Shown: positions 41,173-51,036 of the stretch, one piece after another
Layout: the number at the start of each line of letters is the position of its first letter
Position numbering within the stretch: position 1 is the first letter of the stretch
From: Phreatobacter oligotrophus
GTDB lineage: Bacteria; Pseudomonadota; Alphaproteobacteria; Rhizobiales; Phreatobacteraceae
Length of the DNA: 64,000 nucleotides
Direction of reading: 5' to 3'
NCBI RefSeq assembly: GCF_003046185.1
Contig: NZ_PZZL01000001.1
Span: 1-64,000 of the forward strand
Notes under the pieces: generated by a model
Told to the model about the DNA's origin: nothing
Databases searched by the model: none
Seen by the model: only the letters and a program-made list of their open reading frames with translations
Translations under genes and position numbers: made by a program

Positions 41173-42732
41173 ATGGCCCTTCACTCTCCCGCCCTGTCGC
41201 GCCGCACGCTGCTCGCCGGATCCAGCGCCCTCGCCCTTGCCGGCGGCATCTCCCCGGTGTCGGCCCAGGCGCGCCAGCGGATCACGGTCGCGGTGCCCGT
41301 CGGGCCGCGGGTGCTGGAGCCCGTGCGCGAGGTCTCCAACGTCCTGTTCCGCACCGCCTACAACATCTTCGACACGCTCATCACCGTCGATTTCCGCGAC
41401 AATTCGCGCCTGAAGCCGGGCCTTGCCACCGCGTGGCGCCGCACCGAGCCGCGCGTGCTTGAGCTCGACCTGCGCGAGGGTGTGCGCTTCCACAACGGTG
41501 ACCTTCTGACCGCCGAGGACGTCGCCTTCTCCTTCGGCGCAAAGCGCGTCTCTGATCCCGCCGCCCCCGGCCATGCCCTGAGCCGGCCCTTCCTCGGCAC
41601 GATCGAGAGCGTCACCGCCATCGGCGAGCGCCAGGTGCGGGTCGTGACCCGGGCGCCCGATCCGCTCATCGAGCAGCGCCTCGCCGGCTGGGCCTCCCAG
41701 ATCATCTCGAAGCGCGCCTTCGAGGCCGCCCCCTCCTTCGAGGCCTGGGAGAAGGCCCCGGTCGGCACCGGCCCCTTCTCGGTCGCCGAGTTCCGTCTCG
41801 ACCAGCAGCTGACTTTGCGCGCCCACGACGCCTATTTCGGCGGCGCCCCCACAGTGCGCGAACTGGTCTTCCGCGTCGTGCCGGAACTGCAAAGCCGTCT
41901 CAACGCCCTGTCGACGGGCGAGGCGGACATCGTCACCGAGCTCTCGCCGGACCATTTCTCGACCGTTGCCGCCATGGCAGGCCGTGAGGTGGTCGGCGGG
42001 CCGATCCAGAACATCCGCGCTCTCGCTTACGACAAGAACCACCCGGTTCTCGCCGATGCCCGCATCCGCCGGGCGCTGGGTCTGGCCATCGACCGCAAGG
42101 CCATCGTCGATGCGCTCTATGCCGGCCGCACCACCATCCCGCCGGGCCACCAGAACCCGGCCTATGGCGACCTCTACATGCCGGATTATCCGGCGCCTCG
42201 CTTCGATCCGGCCGAGGCCCGCGCGCTGGTGCGCGCCGCCGGCTACGGCGGTCAGCCGATCCCCTACCGGATCCTGCCGAACTACTACACGCTCCAGCTC
42301 CAGACCGCGCAGATCCTCGTGGAGATGTGGAAGGCCGTCGGTCTCAACGTCGACATGCAGGTGCGCGAGAATGTCGGGGCGGTGACGAGCCCGGCCGAGG
42401 GCCGCGGCATTCGCGACTGGTCCAATACAATCTTCTGGAACGACCCCGCCGGCGTCCTTGTCCGCCTCTTCGGCCCCAACGGTCCGACGCAGCGCGTCTT
42501 CCGCGAATGGTCGAACGAGGAGTTCAACGCCCAGAGCGAGATCCTCTCCTCCAGCCTCGACACGGCCGCGCGCAAGGCCGCCTTCCGCCGGATGCTGGAA
42601 ATCTTCGACCGCGACGACCCGGCCGGAACCGTGCTGCACGACCTCACCATGTTCTACGGCAAGCGGAAGGATGTCGCCTGGCAGCCCTATCCGATCGAGT
42701 ACATGGACTTCCGCGCTGGCAACATGGGCTGA
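41173..42732 (+). CDS. Peptide-type ABC transporter substrate-binding protein (family 5), second of two
   Basis: ATG 41173 (MALHSPALSRRTLLAGSSALALAGGISPVSAQ) gives a Tat-like signal; the frame open upstream is a shadow of the previous gene. The mature part parallels the first binding protein: LATAWRRTEPRVLELDLREGVRFHNGDLLTAEDVAFSFGAKRV, VGTGPFSVAEFRLDQQLTLRAHDAYFGGAPTVRELVFRVVPE, IRRALGLAIDRKAIVDALYAGRTTIPPGHQNPAYGDLYMPDYP, and a matching C-terminus (MDFRAGNMG against MDFRPGNYG). It likely broadens the ligand range of the same transporter. Confidence 0.9.
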   Translation: MALHSPALSRRTLLAGSSALALAGGISPVSAQARQRITVAVPVGPRVLEPVREVSNVLFRTAYNIFDTLITVDFRDNSRLKPGLATAWRRTEPRVLELDLREGVRFHNGDLLTAEDVAFSFGAKRVSDPAAPGHALSRPFLGTIESVTAIGERQVRVVTRAPDPLIEQRLAGWASQIISKRAFEAAPSFEAWEKAPVGTGPFSVAEFRLDQQLTLRAHDAYFGGAPTVRELVFRVVPELQSRLNALSTGEADIVTELSPDHFSTVAAMAGREVVGGPIQNIRALAYDKNHPVLADARIRRALGLAIDRKAIVDALYAGRTTIPPGHQNPAYGDLYMPDYPAPRFDPAEARALVRAAGYGGQPIPYRILPNYYTLQLQTAQILVEMWKAVGLNVDMQVRENVGAVTSPAEGRGIRDWSNTIFWNDPAGVLVRLFGPNGPTQRVFREWSNEEFNAQSEILSSSLDTAARKAAFRRMLEIFDRDDPAGTVLHDLTMFYGKRKDVAWQPYPIEYMDFRAGNMG

Positions 42733-42737
42733 CCGGC

Positions 42738-43783
<1,046 letters not shown>

Positions 43784-43787
<4 letters not shown>

Positions 43788-44770
43788 TCAGCCTCGTCAC
43801 CGCCCGCGACCTTGCGCGCACCTACCAGCTCCGCCGCGGCGTCTTCGGCCGCCCGGTCGCGGTCCGTGCCGTCGATGGCGTCAGCCTGCATGTCGGCGCC
43901 GGCGAGACGCTCGGCATCGTTGGCGAATCCGGCTCGGGCAAGTCGACGCTCGGCCGCATGGTCCTCGGCCTCGAGAAGCCGGATGGCGGCGCGGTCACCT
44001 TCGATGGCGCTCCCATGCCGGAACCGCTGACGGCGGCCTGGCGGCGCTCGCGTGCCCGCATGCAGATGATCTACCAGGACCCCCTCGGCGCCCTCGATCG
44101 TCGGCTCACCGTGCGCGACCAGGTGGCCGAGCCGCTCGCCATCCATGGCCTCGGCGCGCCGGCCGAACGGATGGAGAAGGCGCTGGCCATGCTCGGCCGC
44201 GTCGGCCTCTCCCGCCATGTCGCCATGCGCTATCCGCACGAACTCTCCGGCGGCCAGCGCCAGCGGGTCGTGCTGGCCCGGGCCCTGATGACCGACCCGG
44301 CCTTCCTGGTCTGCGACGAGCCGGTCTCGGCCCTCGACGTGTCCATCCAGGCGCAGGTGGTGAACCTCCTCGTCGACCTGCAGGAGAGCCTCGGCATCGC
44401 CATGCTCTTCATCAGCCACGACCTGCGGGTGGTGCGGCAGGTGAGCCGGCGCGTCGCCGTGATGTATCTCGGCCGCATCGTCGAGGAAGGCGATGCCGAC
44501 GATCTCTTCGCCGATCCCCGCCATCCCTATACCCGCGCGCTCGTCTCGGCGGCGCCGGCGCCCGGCGGCAAGCGCGAGCGCATCATCCTCACCGGCGAGC
44601 CGCCCAATCCCGCCGCGCGGCCGCCCGGCTGCGCCTTCCATCCGCGCTGCCCGCTGGCGGAGGCCCGCTGCCGTGAGACCGCACCGGCGCTGATGACGCT
44701 CGGCGGCGGCCGGCGGGTCGCCTGCCACGTCGTGGCCGGACCCGCCGCCGCGACGCGAGAGGCCGCCTGA
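43784..44770 (+). CDS. Dipeptide/oligopeptide ABC transporter ATPase, DppF type
   Basis: The start ATG 43784 overlaps the upstream stop (ATGA). DppF landmarks are LARTYQLRRGVFGRPVAVRAVDGVSLHVGAGETLGIVGESGSGKSTLGR, MQMIYQDPLGALDRRLTVRDQVAEPLAIHG, signature LSGGQRQRVVLARALM, Walker B FLVCDEPVSALDVSIQAQ and LFISHDLRVV. The Cys-rich C-terminal region CAFHPRCPLAEARC is retained. It completes the ATPase heterodimer. These two are the only peptide-type ATPases in the window, so the ATPase-free system at 10-13.7 kb might borrow them. Confidence 0.92.
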
Positions 44771-45705
44771 TGCTCCGCTATTTCTCGCTGCGCCTGCTGC
44801 GCGCCTTCATCACGATCGGCCTCGTGGTCACCTTCGCCTTCGTAGTGCTGCGGCTCTCAGGCGATCCCGCGCTCATCATTCTCGGTCCGGAATCGGCGCC
44901 CGAGGCCATCGCCGCCTTCCGCAAGGCCTGGGGCCTCGACGAGCCGCTTTGGCGCCAGTACCTCAGCTATTTCGGCGCCATCGCCCAGGGCGAGCTCGGC
45001 CGCTCCATGCGCGATGGCCGGGCGGCCATCGACCTCGTCGCCGAGCGCATCCCGGCGACCCTGGCGCTGACCATTCCGGCCCTCATCATCAAGCTCGGCA
45101 TCGGCATTCCTGCCGGCATCATCGCCGCGCTCAATCGCGGCAGCCTCACCGACCGCCTCGTCATGCTGCTCTCGGTCGCCGGCTTCACCGTGCCGAGCTT
45201 CGTCCTCGGCCTGGTGCTGGTGCTGATCTTCGCGGTGCAGCTGGGCTGGCTGCCCTCCGGCGGCCAGGACAGCTGGCGCCACGCCATCCTGCCCATCGCC
45301 ACCCTCGGCATCGGCGGCGCGGCGGTGCTCGCCCGCTTCACCCGCAGCGCCATGCTGGAGGTGCTGGGGCAACCCTACGTGCGCACGGCGTCGGCCAAGG
45401 GCGTGCCCTGGCGGCAGGTCGTCATCGGCCATGCGCTGCCCAATGCGACGATCCCGACCGTCACCATCATCGGCTTCATGGTCGGCTCGCTCATTGCCGG
45501 CGCGGTGGTGGTGGAGAGCGTCTTCTCCTGGCCCGGGGTCGGCCGGCTTCTGGTGGTGGCCGTCTCCAACCGCGACCTCGCGGTGGTCCAGTGCATCCTG
45601 CTGCTGGTCGCCGCGACCATGGTCGTCTCGAACCTGATCGTCGATTTCCTCTACGGCTTCCTCGATCCGCGCCTGCGTCACGCCGGCGGCAGGAGCGGCT
45701 CATGA
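44770..45705 (+). CDS. Dipeptide-type ABC transporter permease, DppB family
   Basis: The 311-residue protein begins MLRYFSLRLLRAFITIGLVVTFAFVVLRLSGDP. It has KAWGLDEPLWRQYLSYFGAIAQGELGRSMRDGR and the coupling loop YVRTASAKGVPWRQVVIGHALPNATIPTVT, then VVVESVFSWPGVGRLLVVAV. It overlaps its neighbours by 1 and 4 bp, so the whole operon is translationally coupled. Confidence 0.92.
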   Translation: MLRYFSLRLLRAFITIGLVVTFAFVVLRLSGDPALIILGPESAPEAIAAFRKAWGLDEPLWRQYLSYFGAIAQGELGRSMRDGRAAIDLVAERIPATLALTIPALIIKLGIGIPAGIIAALNRGSLTDRLVMLLSVAGFTVPSFVLGLVLVLIFAVQLGWLPSGGQDSWRHAILPIATLGIGGAAVLARFTRSAMLEVLGQPYVRTASAKGVPWRQVVIGHALPNATIPTVTIIGFMVGSLIAGAVVVESVFSWPGVGRLLVVAVSNRDLAVVQCILLLVAATMVVSNLIVDFLYGFLDPRLRHAGGRSGS

Positions 45706-46568
45706 CCGATCGCGCCCTTGACACCGCCGCCGCGTCCTACGGCCTGCGCCAGCGGCTTGCCGGCGTGCCGGTCCTCGTCTGGATCGCGCTCACCTGGCTC
45801 ATCGCCATGGTGGCCGTGGCGCTCCTCGCTGACCTCGTCAGCCCCTATTCCTACACGGCGCCGAACCTGCGCAACCGGCTCGTCGCGCCCGGCCATCCGC
45901 TGCACTGGCTCGGGACCGACGAGCTCGGTCGCGACGTGCTCTCCCGCCTCATCGCCTCCATCCGCATCTCGCTGCTCATCGCCTTCGGCGCCAGCCTGAT
46001 GTCGGCCGTGGTCGGCACGACGCTCGGGTTCCTCGCGGCCTATTTCCGCGGTTTCGTCGAACAGCTCGTGCTCATGCTGGCGGACTTCCAGGCGAGCATG
46101 CCCTTCCTCATCATGGCGCTCGCCGTCCTCGCCTTCTTCGGCTCGTCCCTGCCGCTGCTCATCGGGCTGATGGGGCTCTTCGGCTGGGAGCGCTATGCCC
46201 GCATCGCCCGGGGCCTTGCCATTGCCGCCAGCGCCCAGGGCTATGCCTCCGCGGTGACGCAGCTCGGCGCATCGCCGACGCGGGTCTACCTGAAGCACAT
46301 CCTGCCCAACATCGCCTCGACCCTCATCGTCTCGATGACGCTGGTCTTCCCCGAGGTGATCCTGCTGGAGAGCGGGCTGTCCTTCCTCGGCCTCGGCGTG
46401 CAGCCGCCCATGACCAGCCTCGGCAACATGGTCGGCTATGGCCGCGAATACATCACCCGCGCGCCGTGGATCATGCTGGCGCCGGCCATGACCATCGTGG
46501 TCACGACCCTCGCCGTGTCGATCCTCGGTGACTGGCTGCGCGACCGACTCGATCCGACGCTGCGCTGA
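45702..46568 (+). CDS. Dipeptide-type ABC transporter permease, DppC family
   Basis: ATG 45702 overlaps the upstream stop. The protein has the OppC-type start (VLVWIALTWLIAMVAVALLADLVSPYSY), HWLGTDELGRDVLSRLIASIRISLLIAFG, the coupling loop GYASAVTQLGASPTRVYLKHILPNIASTLIV and the ending ILGDWLRDRLDPTLR. It is the last gene of the operon; the next gene is convergent, 36 bp away. Confidence 0.92.
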   Translation: MTDRALDTAAASYGLRQRLAGVPVLVWIALTWLIAMVAVALLADLVSPYSYTAPNLRNRLVAPGHPLHWLGTDELGRDVLSRLIASIRISLLIAFGASLMSAVVGTTLGFLAAYFRGFVEQLVLMLADFQASMPFLIMALAVLAFFGSSLPLLIGLMGLFGWERYARIARGLAIAASAQGYASAVTQLGASPTRVYLKHILPNIASTLIVSMTLVFPEVILLESGLSFLGLGVQPPMTSLGNMVGYGREYITRAPWIMLAPAMTIVVTTLAVSILGDWLRDRLDPTLR

Positions 46569-46604
46569 TGTCCTCTCGACCCGCGGGATGAGTGCCCGCG
46601 CGCC

Positions 46605-47579
46605 TCAGAGCTTCTCGAGGCCGGCCTGTTCGGCGACCCGCGACCAGCGCGCGATGTCGTCGCGCAGGCGCTGGCCGAGTTCGGCCGGCGTCGAGCCGCG
46701 GGCGGCAATGCCGAGTTCCGCCAGCCGCGCCCCGAGGGCGGGATCGGCGAGAACCGCCTGAAGCTCGGCATTGAGCCGCGTGACGATGTCGGCCGGCACC
46801 GCCGCGGGAGCGAAGAGCGCGTTCCACGAGGTGACGTCGTAGTCGGCAAAGCCGCTCTCGATCATCGTCGGCACGTCGGGCAGGGCCGCGCTGCGGCGGG
46901 CCCCTGTGGTGGCAAGGGCCCGCAACTGACCCTCGCGCAGCATCCCGCCCATGGCCGAGAAGCCGTCGATAACGAGATCGACGTCACGGCGCAGCAGCGC
47001 GGTGAGCGCGTCCGGCGTGGTGCGGAACGGCACGATGACGGCGTCGATCCGCGCCAGCGAGCGCAGCAGGACGGCGGCGAGATGCTGGGTCGAGCCCGGC
47101 TGGATCGTGCCGATGTTCAGCTTGCCCGGCGAGGCCTGGGCCGCCTGCTGGAGGTCGCGGAAGCTGCGATAGGGCTGGGCGCTGCTGGTCGCCAGCACAA
47201 ATTCGAAGAAGCCGAGAGTGGAGATCGGCGTGAAATCACCGAGCGGATCGAAGCCGAGCGAGCGGGCGGTGGCGGCGCTCACCGCCGTGCCGTTGGTCAG
47301 CAGCGCCAGCGTGTAGCCATCGGCAGGAGAGGAGGTCGCCGCCCGCGCCGCGATGGCGCCGGCGCCACCCGGCTGGTTCACCACCACGACCTGCTGGCCG
47401 AGCCGCTGCGACAGCCGCTCGCCGACGAGCCTGATCGTCACATCGGCGAGCCCGCCCGGCCCGAAGGGCACGGTGACGCGGATCGGTCGGTCGGGATAGC
47501 GGCCCTGCGCCCGCGCCATGAACGGGGCAAGGGCAGGGGCGAAGGCGGCGGCGGTGACGGCGCGGCGGGAGAGGCGCAT
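46605..47579 (-). CDS. Tripartite tricarboxylate transporter receptor (Bug/TctC family)
   Basis: The 324-residue protein starts MRLSRRAVTAAAFAPALAPFMARAQ (signal) and has YPDRPIRVTVPFGPGGLADVTIRLVGERLSQRLGQQVVVVNQPGGAGAIAARAATSSPADGYTLALL, then AVIVPFRTTPDALTALLRRDVDLVIDG and ALPDVPTMIESGFADYDVTSWNALFAPAAVP. It is the last gene of the ten-gene aromatic-catabolism operon, 12 bp after ligI, so the ligand may be a dicarboxylic aromatic or pyrone such as PDC. No TctA or TctB permease is encoded nearby. Confidence 0.88.
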   Translation of the reverse strand: MRLSRRAVTAAAFAPALAPFMARAQGRYPDRPIRVTVPFGPGGLADVTIRLVGERLSQRLGQQVVVVNQPGGAGAIAARAATSSPADGYTLALLTNGTAVSAATARSLGFDPLGDFTPISTLGFFEFVLATSSAQPYRSFRDLQQAAQASPGKLNIGTIQPGSTQHLAAVLLRSLARIDAVIVPFRTTPDALTALLRRDVDLVIDGFSAMGGMLREGQLRALATTGARRSAALPDVPTMIESGFADYDVTSWNALFAPAAVPADIVTRLNAELQAVLADPALGARLAELGIAARGSTPAELGQRLRDDIARWSRVAEQAGLEKL

Positions 47580-47591
47580 GGGGATCTCCGG

Positions 47592-48428
47592 TCAGGCAAA
47601 GCCGTAGAGGCGGGCGGGATTGGCGACGAGCAGCCGGTGCAGCGCATCGGCGTCGCCATAGTCGGCGAGGAGGTCGACGAGATCGGCCTCGTCCACCTCA
47701 TGCTTGAGGTTGGGATGCGGGAAATCCGTGCCCCAGAGCACCCGGTCGGGCGCGACCTCCATCAGCGCGCGGGCGAAGGGCACCGCGGCGGTGAAGGGTG
47801 GATCGGCGATGCGCTCGGCGCCCGAGACCTTCACCCAGACATCCTCGCGGCGGGCGAGGCCGAGCAGGATGCGGAAGGGCTCCTGGTCGATTCCCGCCTT
47901 CGCCGGGGCGCGGCCCATATGGTCGATGACCTTGGTCATGGGCAGTTTCTCGATCATCGGCGCGAGTTCGGCGATGTCCGGAGCATCGAGATGCAGCACG
48001 ACGTGCCAGCCGAAGGGCCGGACCATCGCCAGCACCCGGTCGAACACGGCCATGTCGGGCGCACCGCCGAGATGCTTGACGAAGTTGAAGCGCACGCCGC
48101 GCACGCCGGCCTCGTCGAGTTCTGCGACCAGCGCCTCGGTCGCCATGCCGTCGAGGATCGAGACGCCGCGGAACCGCGCGGGATCATGGCGGAGGCAGTC
48201 GACCATGGCGCGGTTGTCGGCGCCGTGGCAGCTCGCCTGGACGATGACGGCGCGCTGCAGGCCGAGCCGGTCATGCAGGGCGATCAGCGCTTCCTTGGGC
48301 GCATCCTCCGGCGTGTAGCGGCGGTCCGGCGCATAAGGAAAGACCGCCGCCGGGCCGAAGACATGGCAATGCGCGTCGCAAGAGAGCGGCGGCAGCGCGA
48401 GATTTGGGGTGCGACCGTCGATGCCCAT
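47592..48428 (-). CDS. ligI: 2-pyrone-4,6-dicarboxylate hydrolase
   Basis: ATG 48428 overlaps the stop of the upstream gene (TGATG). The 278-residue protein is an amidohydrolase-fold barrel strongly resembling LigI of Sphingobium: CDAHCHVFGPAAVFPYAPDRRYTPEDAPKEALIALHDRLGLQRAVIVQASCHGADNRAMVDCL, GVRGVRFNFVKHL, VIDHMGRAPAKAGIDQEPF and the catalytic DRVLWGTDFPHPNLK (Asp). LigI opens the lactone 2-pyrone-4,6-dicarboxylate to 4-oxalomesaconate without a metal. This fits the galB, galC and galD genes in the same cluster, which process oxalomesaconate further. Confidence 0.88.
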   Translation of the reverse strand: MGIDGRTPNLALPPLSCDAHCHVFGPAAVFPYAPDRRYTPEDAPKEALIALHDRLGLQRAVIVQASCHGADNRAMVDCLRHDPARFRGVSILDGMATEALVAELDEAGVRGVRFNFVKHLGGAPDMAVFDRVLAMVRPFGWHVVLHLDAPDIAELAPMIEKLPMTKVIDHMGRAPAKAGIDQEPFRILLGLARREDVWVKVSGAERIADPPFTAAVPFARALMEVAPDRVLWGTDFPHPNLKHEVDEADLVDLLADYGDADALHRLLVANPARLYGFA

Positions 48429-49537
48429 CAGCCCCAGACCTCCTTGGCGACCTCGACGATGCGGGAGAGCTTCGCCCACTGCTCGTCCTCGGCCAGCACG
48501 TTGCCCTCCTCGGTGGAGGCGAAGCCGCATTGCGGCGACAGACAGAGCTGGTCGAGCGGGGCGTATTTGGAGGCCTCCTCGATGCGGCGCTTCAGGTTGT
48601 CCTTGCTCTCGATGGCGCCGACCTTGGAGGTGACGAGGCCGAGCACGACATGCTTGCCCTTGGGCAGGAAGCGCAGCGGCTCGAAGCCGCCGGAGCGGTC
48701 GTCGTCCCACTCCATGAAATAGCCGTCGACATTGATCTGGTTGAAGACGAGGTCGGCCACCGGCTCGTAGCCGCCGGAGGCGATGAAGGTCGACTTGAAG
48801 TTGCCGCGGCAGGTGTGGGTGGTGATGACCATGTCGGCGGGCTTGGCCGCCGTCGCGGTGTTGATGATGTCGCGATAGACGTGGATCAGACGGTCCGGGT
48901 CATCGCCGCGCTCGGCAAGCATCTGCCGCTGGGCGGGATCGCAGAAATAGGACAGCGAGGTGTCGTCGAGCTGCAGGTAGCGGCAGCCGGCCTCATAGAA
49001 GGCCTTGATGGCCTTGGCATAGGCCGCGCCGAGATCGGCATAGTAGGCGTCCATCTCGCGATAGGCGCCGAACTCCACCGCCTTCCGGCCGCCGCGATAG
49101 TGCAGCATCGACGGCGAGGGGATGGTCATCTTGGCGACATGGCCGGCAGGCGTCACCGACTTCAGGAACTTGAAGTGGGCAAGATGCGGATGGGCTTCGG
49201 TGAAGTCGATCTTGCCCTTCACGCGCACGCCATGACCCTTGGTGGTGACACCGGCGAAGGCGATGCCCTCGGTCTCCACGCCGATGACGCCGTCGAGGTT
49301 CTCCAGGAAGTCGAAATGCCAGAAGGAGCGGCGGAACTCGCCATCGGTCACGGCCTGGAGGCCGACGGCCACCTGCTTCTTGACGAGGTCGGCGATCTCG
49401 CGGTCCTCGATCGCTGCGAGCTCGGCATCGGAGATCGTGCCGGCGGCCTTTTTGTCGCGCGCCTCCTTCACCGGGGCGCTGCGCAGAAGGCTGCCGACCA
49501 TGTCGGCGCGGAAGGGCGGGGTCGTACGGGCGGTCAT
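48428..49537 (-). CDS. MetE-like (cobalamin-independent methionine synthase II family) methyltransferase
   Basis: The 369-residue protein matches the catalytic C-terminal barrel of MetE, as in short YxjG/YxjH-type proteins: GSLLRSAPVKEARDKKAAG, AVTDGEFRRSFWHFDFLENLDGV, RYLQLDDTSLSYFCD and LGLVTSKVGAIESKDNLKRRIEEASKYAPLDQLCLSPQCGFAS. The zinc ligands of MetE are visible as His and Cys in THTCRGN, and Cys in QCGF. It would move a methyl group from a folate or other donor to a thiol. Its place in an aromatic operon suggests handling of methyl groups from methoxy-aromatics, but this is inference. Confidence 0.82.
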   Translation of the reverse strand: MTARTTPPFRADMVGSLLRSAPVKEARDKKAAGTISDAELAAIEDREIADLVKKQVAVGLQAVTDGEFRRSFWHFDFLENLDGVIGVETEGIAFAGVTTKGHGVRVKGKIDFTEAHPHLAHFKFLKSVTPAGHVAKMTIPSPSMLHYRGGRKAVEFGAYREMDAYYADLGAAYAKAIKAFYEAGCRYLQLDDTSLSYFCDPAQRQMLAERGDDPDRLIHVYRDIINTATAAKPADMVITTHTCRGNFKSTFIASGGYEPVADLVFNQINVDGYFMEWDDDRSGGFEPLRFLPKGKHVVLGLVTSKVGAIESKDNLKRRIEEASKYAPLDQLCLSPQCGFASTEEGNVLAEDEQWAKLSRIVEVAKEVWG

Positions 49538-49559
49538 GCTCTGTCCTGTGGTGGGAAGA

Positions 49560-50291
49560 TCAGTGGGCGGCCCCGAGGCCGAGATGGCGCTCGAGGCGAT
49601 CGGGATGGGCGATGAGCTCGGCGCTGGGCGCGGAGAGGACGACCCGGCCGCGTTCCAGCACCAGAGCGTCGTCGGTGATCTCGAGGATCTTGCGGGCGTG
49701 CTGCTCGATGACGATGCCGGCGAGGCCCTCCTCGCGGAACAGCCGCGTCAGCGCCTTGAGGAGTTCCTCGACGATGATCGGCGCGAGGCCCTCGGTCGGC
49801 TCGTCCAGCAGCAGGACCTTGGGGTTCAGCACCAGCGCCCGGCCGATGGCGAGCATTTGCTGCTCGCCGCCCGAGAGCTGGTTGCCCATGTTGGTCTTGC
49901 GTTCGGCAAGACGCGGGAACATCTCGAAGACGCGGGCGGGCGTCCAGGGCCCTGGCAGGGCCACGGCCGTGAGGTTCTCCTCCACGGTGAGCGAGCGGAA
50001 GATGTTGCGCTCCTGCGGCACCCAGCCGATGCCGGCATGGGCGCGCTCCTCCGGGGCGAGGCGGGTGATGTCGCGCCCTGCGAGGGAAATGCTGCCGCCG
50101 CGCCAGCGGGTCACGCCGATGATCGAATTGACCAGGGTCGTCTTGCCGACGCCGTTGCGCCCGAGCAGCGCCAGCGACCGTCCCTCGGCCAGCGTCAGGT
50201 CGACGTCGAAGAGCACGGCGGCCTCGCCATAGCCGGCGCTGAGGCGGGTGAGCGACAGGAGGGGCGCGTCAATCATGGGCGTCTCAACCAT
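49560..50291 (-). CDS. Branched-chain-type ABC transporter ATPase, LivF family
   Basis: ATG 50291 follows GAGGG with a 5-base spacer. The 243-residue protein has GYGEAAVLFDVDLTLAEG, Walker A GRNGVGKTT, GWVPQERNIFRSLTVEENL, signature LSGGEQQMLAIGRALV, Walker B VLLLDEPTEGLAP and IVIEQHARKILEI. These are LivF features. With the three genes upstream and the binding protein it makes a full HAAT-type importer. The link to gal and lig genes implies an aromatic acid as ligand. Confidence 0.9.
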   Translation of the reverse strand: MVETPMIDAPLLSLTRLSAGYGEAAVLFDVDLTLAEGRSLALLGRNGVGKTTLVNSIIGVTRWRGGSISLAGRDITRLAPEERAHAGIGWVPQERNIFRSLTVEENLTAVALPGPWTPARVFEMFPRLAERKTNMGNQLSGGEQQMLAIGRALVLNPKVLLLDEPTEGLAPIIVEELLKALTRLFREEGLAGIVIEQHARKILEITDDALVLERGRVVLSAPSAELIAHPDRLERHLGLGAAH

Positions 50292-51036
50292 GGGCGCCCT
50301 CGCCGAGATAGGCGGCCTTCACCGCTGGATCGCGCGCGACATCGGCAGGCTCGCCCTCGGCCAGCACCCGGCCGTTGACGAGCACGGTGATGCGGGTCGC
50401 AAACCGGAAGACGAGGTCCATGTCGTGCTCGATGAGCAGCACGGAGACGTCCTCCGGCAGGCTCGCGACGAGGTCGAGCAACTCGCGCCGTTCGGCCTCC
50501 GGCACGCCGGCCGCCGGCTCGTCGAGCAGGAGCACCGAGGGCTTCGCCGCGAAGGCCGCGGCGATCTCGATCTGCCGCTGCTTGCCATAGGGCAGGGTGG
50601 AGATGCGCTCGTCCATGATGTCGTCGAGGCGGAAGCGGGCGAGGATGTCCGCGGTCTCCTCCACAAGGCGCGGAGAGGCATCGAGGCGCGCCAGCGGACG
50701 GCCGCCCTCGCCAAGGCGTTCGGAGACGACGAGGGCGATCATCTCCAGCGGCGTCATGGCGCCGAAGAGCTGGTTGATCTGGAAAGTGCGCGCGATGCCG
50801 CGCTTCACCCGGGCCTCGCGGTTGAGCGCAGTGATGTCCTGGCCGCCAAGCAGGACCGTGCCGGCGCTCGGCGTCAGCACGCCGGTGAGGAGGTTGACGA
50901 AGGTGGTCTTGCCCGCCCCGTTCGGGCCGATCAGGGCGTGGCGCACGCCGCGCTCCAGCCTGAACGACACGTCGTCCGTGGCGGTGATGCCGCCGAACCG
51001 CATGATGAGGCCGATGGTTTCCAGCGCGGCGGTCAT
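50284..51036 (-). CDS. Branched-chain-type ABC transporter ATPase, LivG family
   Basis: ATG 51036 overlaps the upstream stop (ATGA); longer open frames upstream are shadows of livM. The protein has IMRFGGITATDDVSFRLERGVRHALIGPNGAGKTTFVNLLTGVLTPSAG, GIARTFQINQLFGAMTPLEMIALV, LPYGKQRQIEIAAAFAAKPSVLLLDEPAAGVPEAERREL and LLIEHDMDLVFRFATRITVLVNG. It is slightly degenerate at the signature (LPYGKQRQIE), as is usual for LivG. Confidence 0.9.
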   Translation of the reverse strand: MTAALETIGLIMRFGGITATDDVSFRLERGVRHALIGPNGAGKTTFVNLLTGVLTPSAGTVLLGGQDITALNREARVKRGIARTFQINQLFGAMTPLEMIALVVSERLGEGGRPLARLDASPRLVEETADILARFRLDDIMDERISTLPYGKQRQIEIAAAFAAKPSVLLLDEPAAGVPEAERRELLDLVASLPEDVSVLLIEHDMDLVFRFATRITVLVNGRVLAEGEPADVARDPAVKAAYLGEGAHG

